Below are positions 1 through 4,260 of a stretch of DNA of 5,739 nt, piece by piece. The notes under the pieces were generated by a model that had not been told where the DNA came from, ran no database searches, and saw only the letters and a program-made list of their open reading frames with translations. Source of the DNA: CAVVIO01 sp963748095 (GTDB lineage Bacteria; Bacteroidota; Bacteroidia; Bacteroidales; UBA10428); NCBI GenBank assembly GCA_963748095.1, contig CAVVIO010000031.1, positions 1-5,739 of the forward strand, in the 5' to 3' direction. Positions within the stretch are counted from its first letter, which is position 1. Each line of letters opens with the position of its first letter. A program made the position numbers and the translations under genes.

Positions 1-2290
1 GGTTGCAATAGACCGGTTTGCTGTGGACATTGAAAAGGATAAAAATTATTGCCATATGAGTAGCAGATATACTCCTTATAAGTTTTATAAGAATTATGTT
101 ATTCATTTCCACACTCCGGAGATCACGTGTTTTTCACAAAATTATCAGGCTGAAATTACAGGAAACAGCAAGAGTAAAAATTTGAGCGTGAGGAGTTCGG
201 GTGAGAATTTTTGGCAGGTAGCAGATTACAAAGTTGTGGAGGGACGGGAATTTAATAGTAAAGATATTGAGAAAGCAAGTAATTATGCTGTAATTGATGA
301 AAAAACAAAAACTTATTTTTTCGGGAAAACCAGTCCGGTAGGGAAAGAATTATCTGTTAGGAATAAAAAATACAGGGTTATTGGAGTTGTTAAAAATGCC
401 GATATTACCAAATTTCAAACATTTGCAAATGTTTTTATACCTTTTATTAGTAGCGAAAAAATATCCGAAGATAATTACCTGAGAGGTGAGGGAAATGTTT
501 TATTTCTGCTTAGAGATAAAAAGGATGAAAAGCAGCTGGAATTGGAACTGAAAAAGGCAATAGATCATTTTGACCTTGGACAAATTAATGGCTGTAAAAA
601 AATTGATGCGAATATTGCAGATTTTAATTATGCTGAATTAATAAAACGGAATGTACGTATTTTATTCAATCTCGATATCAGTAAAAAGTATATTTTACCT
701 GTATCTGTTTTGCTTGTAATATTCTTCTTTTTAGTATTACCTGCACTTAACCTGATATACATAAACTTAAGCAGAGCCTCCGAACGTTCCGAAGAGGTAG
801 GAATAAGAAAAGGTTTTGGAGGAAACCGGCAAACAATTTTCAGACAATTCATTTTCGAGAATTTTTTTATTACAGTACTTGGTGGTATAATAGCTCTCGT
901 TGTAAGCATTTTAGTATTGTTTCTCATCAACAGGTCACAATTTTTGCCAGGTTGCTATATAAAATTTAACGTGTTTGCTTTTTTAATAAGTATTGCAATC
1001 TGGCTGTTTCTGGGTTTTTTATCCGGGGTTTTACCTGCCGTTCGCATATCAAAAACACCCGTTATATCTGCTATTCAAGGTATGATGAATAAAAACGGTT
1101 ATAGTAAGAACAAGTGGTTGAAAAGAGAAAATTTCTGGCTGACAGTTGAGTTATGTTGTGTATTTGTAGCACTATTCTCCATTATTGACTTTTTCACCTT
1201 TTTTGGGATAAACCTGTTAACCCCTATCGGTTTTGATTTTCAGAAAGTATATGAAATTGGGATGAGGGATAAAACCAAAAATTTCATGGATCAGGATGAT
1301 TCAGCCAGAGATAAGATTTTTGAATGGATTAAGCAAAACCCTTTAATATCTGAGAATACCAGGCAGGATGGTTGTAGACCTTATGAAGGCACTTCGCATT
1401 TCAGTGAGGATCTGAAATATAACAATCATATTATAAAAGGTGATGAAGTGTTATATGTTGAATTTAGTAATATAAACGATTGGAATTTTTGGAAGTTAAA
1501 TCTTTGTGAAGGAAAATGGATAAATGCAGATGATACCATTTTAAATGTCTGTCCGGTAGTTATAAATGAAGAATTACAGAAAGAACTATTTGGAAAGGAA
1601 ATGGCGGTAGGGAAAAGGTTTGAAATTGAAAAACAAGAATTTGAAGTAAAAGGAGTAATAAAATCTTATAAACATTTGGGTGAATTGACTTCCGAAGGAT
1701 TTTATATTTTTTATGTTGAGAATCCTAAATATAAACTGCATAGGAGTGGCAGTGACTCAAGAAACATTACCGGTTATGTTAGGTTCAGAAGCGATGGTGG
1801 GAAAAGTTCTCAGGATCTGCTGAATCAGTTAAAAACGAAGTACCCGGATTTCTCTTTTAATATTAACCCACTGGAAAAATTCAGAACCGAAAGACTGCAC
1901 AAAAGCATAATTCCTTTGCTGTTTATCCTTTTCTTATGCCTGTCGGTTTTCTTTATAGTATTGTTTGGGATGTTCGGAGTGATCTGGTACAAAATTAACC
2001 GGCGGGTTCCGGAAATTGGTTTGAGAAAATCGGTGGGAGCTACCATTACCCGGATATTCAGGGAGGTACTTGTTGAGGCTTATTTAATAACACTTTTCGG
2101 GTTGCTGGCAGGCATTGTAATTATTATCCAGTTTCCGCTGCTTGGAGTATTTGATTTTTCAATACCTGTTTATTTATTATCAATTTTAATTACATCATTA
2201 ATAATGTTTTTGCTGGTTGGTATATTCACGCTGTTGCCCGCCAGAAAGGCAGCTAAAATACAGCCGGCTATGGCTTTGCATGAGGAATAA
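1..2290 (+). CDS. ABC transporter permease, twin FtsX/MacB-type, 5' end cut by window edge
   Basis: This is an inner-membrane permease subunit of a MacB/LolCDE-like (type VII) ABC transporter, a class that usually moves lipoproteins, peptides or drugs or transmits force across the envelope; the substrate cannot be read. The frame is open to the first complete codon at base 2, so the GTG at 23 is not the true start and the first membrane helix lies upstream. Residues below count from that GTG. Residues 1-215 are a periplasmic MacB_PCD-like domain. Helices lie at about 223-248, 278-303, 316-343 and 371-397; a second periplasmic domain covers about 400-625; three more helices lie at 627-657, 685-708 and 713-738. 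Both FtsX halves carry the cytoplasmic coupling signature: EEVGIRKGFGG (257-267) and PEIGLRKSVGA (663-673). The end, PARKAAKIQPAMALHEE, is a typical FtsX C-terminus. The ATPase partner is probably the gene at 3466. The gene looks more AT-rich than the ATPase and regulator genes. Confidence 0.93.
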   Translation, partial: VAIDRFAVDIEKDKNYCHMSSRYTPYKFYKNYVIHFHTPEITCFSQNYQAEITGNSKSKNLSVRSSGENFWQVADYKVVEGREFNSKDIEKASNYAVIDEKTKTYFFGKTSPVGKELSVRNKKYRVIGVVKNADITKFQTFANVFIPFISSEKISEDNYLRGEGNVLFLLRDKKDEKQLELELKKAIDHFDLGQINGCKKIDANIADFNYAELIKRNVRILFNLDISKKYILPVSVLLVIFFFLVLPALNLIYINLSRASERSEEVGIRKGFGGNRQTIFRQFIFENFFITVLGGIIALVVSILVLFLINRSQFLPGCYIKFNVFAFLISIAIWLFLGFLSGVLPAVRISKTPVISAIQGMMNKNGYSKNKWLKRENFWLTVELCCVFVALFSIIDFFTFFGINLLTPIGFDFQKVYEIGMRDKTKNFMDQDDSARDKIFEWIKQNPLISENTRQDGCRPYEGTSHFSEDLKYNNHIIKGDEVLYVEFSNINDWNFWKLNLCEGKWINADDTILNVCPVVINEELQKELFGKEMAVGKRFEIEKQEFEVKGVIKSYKHLGELTSEGFYIFYVENPKYKLHRSGSDSRNITGYVRFRSDGGKSSQDLLNQLKTKYPDFSFNINPLEKFRTERLHKSIIPLLFILFLCLSVFFIVLFGMFGVIWYKINRRVPEIGLRKSVGATITRIFREVLVEAYLITLFGLLAGIVIIIQFPLLGVFDFSIPVYLLSILITSLIMFLLVGIFTLLPARKAAKIQPAMALHEE

Positions 2291-2293
2291 GGT

Positions 2294-2314
2294 CGACGGG
2301 TTTCTAACCCGTCG
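2294..2314 (+). repeat. REP hairpin 1 (+ orientation)
   Basis: The perfect 9-bp stem has arms CGACGGGTT and AACCCGTCG with loop TCT. The GGTC foot (2291-2294) shares its last base with the stem and directly follows the permease stop codon. No T-run follows, so it is not a classical terminator. Confidence 0.88.
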
Positions 2315-2353
2315 GGAAAAAGATGAATGGAGGAATAAAAATATGGTTGAAAA

Positions 2354-2374
2354 TGTCGGGTTGGAAACCCGACA
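2354..2374 (-). repeat. REP hairpin 2 (- orientation)
   Basis: The perfect 9-bp stem has arms TGTCGGGTT and AACCCGACA with loop GGA. It pairs with hairpin 3 across the 9-base spacer ACCCAGGTG. On the - strand its 5' foot reads GGTT. Confidence 0.88.
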
Positions 2375-2383
2375 ACCCAGGTG

Positions 2384-2402
2384 GACGGGTTTTTAACCCG
2401 TC
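2384..2402 (+). repeat. REP hairpin 3 (+ orientation)
   Basis: The perfect 8-bp stem GACGGGTTTTTAACCCGTC has loop TTT. The 5' foot is GGTG (2380-2383). Confidence 0.88.
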
Positions 2403-2441
2403 GAATAAAGCGGATGCAGCAGAATTGAAGTGGTCTGCTAG

Positions 2442-2462
2442 CATCGGGTTGGAAACCCGATG
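2442..2462 (-). repeat. REP hairpin 4 (- orientation)
   Basis: The perfect 9-bp stem has arms CATCGGGTT and AACCCGATG with loop GGA. The spacer to hairpin 5 is ACCATGGTG, whose first eight bases are themselves a palindrome. The - strand foot reads GGTC. Confidence 0.88.
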
Positions 2463-2471
2463 ACCATGGTG

Positions 2472-2490
2472 GACGGGTTTCTAACCCGTC
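2472..2490 (+). repeat. REP hairpin 5 (+ orientation), upstream of the RAYT gene
   Basis: The perfect 8-bp stem GACGGGTTTCTAACCCGTC has foot GGTG (2468-2471). It lies 37 bases before the RAYT start codon and is in the same orientation as hairpin 6 just after the gene. Confidence 0.88.
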
Positions 2491-2527
2491 AGAAAAAAGT
2501 AGAATTAAAACTTTATAACTTTTTCAA

Positions 2528-3172
2528 ATGGAGGGAAAAGAATTTTATAGACGACACTTGCCTCATATTCAGCCAAAAGGAGGTTTGTTTTTTGTGACTT
2601 ACACTTTGTATGGAAGTATTCCCAAAGATAAATTATTGAATATCAAGGAAGAGTATGAAACACTAAAACATAAAGAAAAGAAAAATTATGAGGAAGAGAA
2701 ACAACTGGCTATTATGGCTCAACGAAAATATATACAAAATTTAGATGCTATTTTATCGGGTTCTGTTTCCGGCCCGCATTATATGAAAGATGACCGGGTA
2801 GCAAATATTGTATCGGAATCATTGCATTTTTGGGATAATAAGTCAATTGAGCTGTATTGCTATACTATAATGTCAAACCACGTGCATGTTGTATTTCGCT
2901 TGCTTAATAATACCGAAACGGAAAATGAAAAGCAATTAAATGAAATTATGCATTCTATAAAAAGATATAGTGCATGGAAAGCAAATAAATTACTGAACAG
3001 GCAAGGGCAGTTTTGGATGAGTGAAAGTTTTGATTATCTGATAAGGGATACAGATGAGTTAAAAAGAATTATTGAATATATACTTGATAATCCTATAAAG
3101 GCAGGGCTTTGTAATGAAAGAAAAGAATGGACGTGGTCATATGTAAAAGAGGAATATAATGAATTTATGTGA
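2528..3172 (+). CDS. REP-associated tyrosine transposase (RAYT, HUH/Y1 family)
   Basis: This predicted single-strand DNA endonuclease of the IS200-like Y1 transposase superfamily would nick and rejoin DNA at REP hairpins through a 5'-phosphotyrosine link. The family N-terminal pattern RHLPHIQPKGG leads into the first strand FFVTYTLYG (residues 9-29). The metal-binding HUH motif is SNHVHVVF, with His118 and His120. The conserved C-terminal block EYILDNPIKAGL carries the likely nucleophile Tyr184, which aligns with Tyr115 of E. coli TnpA-REP (DYIYINP). All catalytic residues are present and the frame is intact. At 214 residues it is longer than the 165-residue E. coli protein; the extra length is mainly a Lys/Glu-rich helical stretch at about 35-75. 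REP-like hairpins flank the gene on both sides, the hallmark that separates RAYTs from plain IS200 transposases. The start ATG at 2528 lacks a Shine-Dalgarno motif, as is common in this phylum. Whether it is still active cannot be read from the sequence. Confidence 0.92.
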   Translation: MEGKEFYRRHLPHIQPKGGLFFVTYTLYGSIPKDKLLNIKEEYETLKHKEKKNYEEEKQLAIMAQRKYIQNLDAILSGSVSGPHYMKDDRVANIVSESLHFWDNKSIELYCYTIMSNHVHVVFRLLNNTETENEKQLNEIMHSIKRYSAWKANKLLNRQGQFWMSESFDYLIRDTDELKRIIEYILDNPIKAGLCNERKEWTWSYVKEEYNEFM

Positions 3173-3180
3173 AGAAGGTA

Positions 3181-3199
3181 GACGGGTTTTTAACCGGTC
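3181..3199 (+). repeat. REP hairpin 6 (+ orientation), imperfect, downstream of the RAYT gene
   Basis: The arms GACGGGTT and AACCGGTC surround loop TTT, with one mismatched pair. The foot GGTA (3177-3180) begins 4 bases after the RAYT stop codon. Confidence 0.82.
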
Positions 3200-3228
3200 A
3201 AAAAATGCGGAGGTGATAAGGTTGGCTG

Positions 3229-3249
3229 CATCGGGTTGGAAATCCGACA
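3229..3249 (-). repeat. REP hairpin 7 (- orientation), chimeric arms
   Basis: The 5' arm CATCGGGTT is of the CAT subtype, but the 3' arm AATCCGACA is of the TGT/ACA subtype. The outer pairs are therefore broken and only the TCGGGTT core pairs, with one G-T. The spacer to hairpin 8 is ACCCCGGTG. Confidence 0.8.
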
Positions 3250-3258
3250 ACCCCGGTG

Positions 3259-3277
3259 GACGGGTTTCTAATCCGTC
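3259..3277 (+). repeat. REP hairpin 8 (+ orientation), one G-T pair
   Basis: The arms GACGGGTT and AATCCGTC surround loop TCT. One C-to-T change gives a G-T pair. The foot is GGTG. Confidence 0.82.
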
Positions 3278-3316
3278 GGAAAGAGCGGATGTGGCGGGAG
3301 TGATAAGGCATGGGTG

Positions 3317-3337
3317 CATCGGGTTGGAAACCCGATG
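3317..3337 (-). repeat. REP hairpin 9 (- orientation)
   Basis: The perfect arms CATCGGGTT and AACCCGATG with loop GGA are identical to hairpin 4 across the RAYT gene. The - strand foot is GGTC, and the spacer to hairpin 10 is ACCCTAGTG. Confidence 0.87.
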
Positions 3338-3346
3338 ACCCTAGTG

Positions 3347-3365
3347 GAGGGGTTTTTAACCCGTC
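3347..3365 (+). repeat. REP hairpin 10 (+ orientation), imperfect
   Basis: The arms GAGGGGTT and AACCCGTC surround loop TTT, with one mismatched pair (G-G). The foot is AGTG rather than GGTG. Confidence 0.8.
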
Positions 3366-3404
3366 AGGGAAAAGTGAATGAGACGGAATTAATAATGTTA
3401 AAAT

Positions 3405-3425
3405 TGTCGGGTTATAAACCCGACA
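3405..3425 (-). repeat. REP hairpin 11, last copy before the ATPase
   Basis: The perfect arms TGTCGGGTT and AACCCGACA surround loop ATA. The arms match hairpin 2, but the loop differs, so its orientation is assigned from its place in the pattern. No partner hairpin follows, and neither side carries a clear GGTN foot. It lies 40 bases before the ATPase start codon, where it could fold in the mRNA leader if transcription reads through. Confidence 0.82.
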
Positions 3426-3465
3426 GTCAAAATAATTAAAACAATTAATTTTAAAACCAATAAAA

Positions 3466-4134
3466 ATGATTACACTAAAGAACATCGAAAAAATCTACCA
3501 GACCGATGAGATCGAAACGGTAGCATTAAGTAACATCAATCTTGAAATTGCCGAAAGTGAGTTTCTGTCTGTTATGGGGCCATCCGGTTGCGGAAAAAGT
3601 ACCCTGTTAAACCTGATCGGACTGCTTGATCTGCCTACTAAAGGAGTTGTAGAGATCGACGACCAGGTTGTTGAAGGATGGAAAGACAAAAAACTGGCGG
3701 CTTTTCGTAACCAGAAACTGGGTTTTATCTTTCAGAGTTTCCATTTGATCAATGACCTGCCCGTGGTTGATAATGTGGAATTACCTCTTTTATACAGGAA
3801 AGGTGTTTCGGGAAAGGAACGCAGAAAAAAGGCGCTGGAAGCCCTGGAAAAAGTCGGCTTAAGTGCACGGACCAAACATTACCCGTCACAGCTTTCGGGT
3901 GGTCAGAAACAACGGGTGGCCATAGCCAGGGCAATAATTGGCAATCCTGAGATCATTCTTGCCGACGAGCCCACCGGAAATCTCGATAGTTCTATGGGTA
4001 ACGAGATCATGGAAATACTTCATAACCTGAATGAAAAGGAGAAAGCCACGATTGTAATGGTAACACATGATGAACGTCTGGCAAAAAAAACCAACCGGAT
4101 TATTCATCTATTTGATGGAATGCAGGTTAATTAA
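3466..4134 (+). CDS. ABC transporter ATP-binding protein, MacB/LolD-type
   Basis: This is the cytoplasmic ATPase subunit that would drive an FtsX-type permease. Its 222 residues match the usual LolD/MacB nucleotide-binding domain length. All motifs are intact: Walker A GPSGCGKST (38-46), Q-loop FQSF (Gln90), signature LSGGQKQR (143-150), Walker B IILADEP (163-169, catalytic Glu168), the following TGNLD D-loop, and the H-loop VTHD (His201). The pattern ADEPTGNLDS and the start ITLKNIEKIYQ are typical of this subfamily. The most likely partner is the permease ending at 2290, now 1,175 bases upstream because the REP/RAYT module lies between; further permeases could lie outside the window. The ATG at 3466 follows an A-rich leader without a Shine-Dalgarno motif. 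No promoter is obvious, so expression may rely on read-through or on an unrecognised site in 3426-3465. The substrate is unknown. Confidence 0.95.
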   Translation: MITLKNIEKIYQTDEIETVALSNINLEIAESEFLSVMGPSGCGKSTLLNLIGLLDLPTKGVVEIDDQVVEGWKDKKLAAFRNQKLGFIFQSFHLINDLPVVDNVELPLLYRKGVSGKERRKKALEALEKVGLSARTKHYPSQLSGGQKQRVAIARAIIGNPEIILADEPTGNLDSSMGNEIMEILHNLNEKEKATIVMVTHDERLAKKTNRIIHLFDGMQVN

Positions 4135-4151
4135 CAGAGATCGGTTAATAC

Positions 4152-4199
4152 AATGGAATTATCCATTTGCAATGGAAAATGAGTTGCAAAATTTCCATT
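4152..4199. promoter_or_regulatory. Alternating AATGG/CCATT half-sites, candidate operator
   Basis: Four half-sites alternate in direction: AATGG (4152), CCATT (4163), AATGG (4171) and CCATT (4195). They form three inverted repeats: AATGGA-ATTA-TCCATT (4152-4167), CCATT-TGC-AATGG (4163-4175), and AATGGAAA/TTTCCATT (4171-4178 with 4192-4199). They overlap and adjoin the predicted sigma-54 promoter. They could bind the downstream regulator (autoregulation) or another dimeric factor. NtrC-type activators usually bind farther upstream, so a repressing or non-NtrC role is also possible. Confidence 0.45.
4173..4188 (+). promoter_or_regulatory. Candidate sigma-54 (-24/-12) promoter for the response regulator gene
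   Basis: TGGAAAATGAGTTGCA matches the sigma-54 pattern TGGCAC-N5-TTGCA. Both invariant dinucleotides, GG (4174-4175) and GC (4186-4187), are present with the required 10 bases between them; the two C residues of the -24 box are replaced by A. It would start transcription near 4199 and give a leader of about 60 bases before the ATG at 4261. A sigma-54-type activator gene immediately downstream makes the match more credible and suggests autoregulation. No activity can be shown from sequence alone. Confidence 0.55.
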
Positions 4200-4260
4200 T
4201 CAGATGGGAATGACCTATTTTTAATGATTTACTAATTGTGATGATGATATAAAACTCAAT

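Larger units (their letters stand above)
2291..2527. repeat. Left half of REP-hairpin array (5 hairpins)
   Basis: The 237-base gap between permease and transposase is nearly filled by five perfect short palindromes that share the arms CGGGTT and AACCCG around a 3-base loop. Their order is +, -, +, -, +, where + means loop TCT or TTT and - means loop GGA on the + strand; the two are inverted copies of each other. Starts of + copies are 2295, 2384 and 2472; starts of - copies are 2354 and 2442, giving a period of 88-89 bases. The linkers are A/G-rich. The first copy's GGTC foot begins on the base after the permease stop codon. I see no convincing promoter or coding region here. The array resembles the REP/BIME sequences found with RAYT genes. 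Confidence 0.9.
3173..3465. repeat. Right half of REP-hairpin array (6 hairpins, partly decayed)
   Basis: The 293-base gap between transposase and ABC ATPase holds six more hairpins of the same family in the order +, -, +, -, +, -. The + copies start at 3181, 3259 and 3347, and the - copies at 3229, 3317 and 3405. The period is again 88 bases, except for 78 between the first two + copies, where the linker is about 10 bases shorter. Four of the six copies carry stem mismatches, whereas all five left-side copies are perfect. The last ~40 bases before the ATPase (3426-3465) are A/T-rich leader without a clear promoter. Confidence 0.9.

Noticed and set aside
23..25. GTG at 23 as the start of the permease
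   Set aside because: The frame is open through base 2 upstream, and the protein would lack the N-terminal membrane helix normal for the family. The gene continues beyond the window.
2294..2320. Intrinsic terminator after the permease
   Set aside because: The stem is strong, but A-rich rather than T-rich sequence follows and the same hairpin recurs throughout the array, so a REP identity explains it better.
2516..2523. Bacteroidota -7 box (TAnnTTTG) as TAACTTTT before the RAYT gene
   Set aside because: The final G is missing, there is no convincing -33 box, and it lies only 4 bases from the start codon.
2291..3465. CRISPR array
   Set aside because: The repeats are short palindromes in alternating orientation, the spacers are similar to one another, and no cas genes are present.
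3137..3485. Minus-strand reading frames across the right array, with repeated peptide such as FQPDA
   Set aside because: The peptide repetition is simply the translated hairpin repeat. There is no family resemblance, and the frames overlap the array and the ends of real genes.
4154..4170. Alternative sigma-54 site TGG...TTTGC
   Set aside because: There are 12 rather than 10 bases between GG and GC, which is incompatible with the strict -24/-12 spacing.
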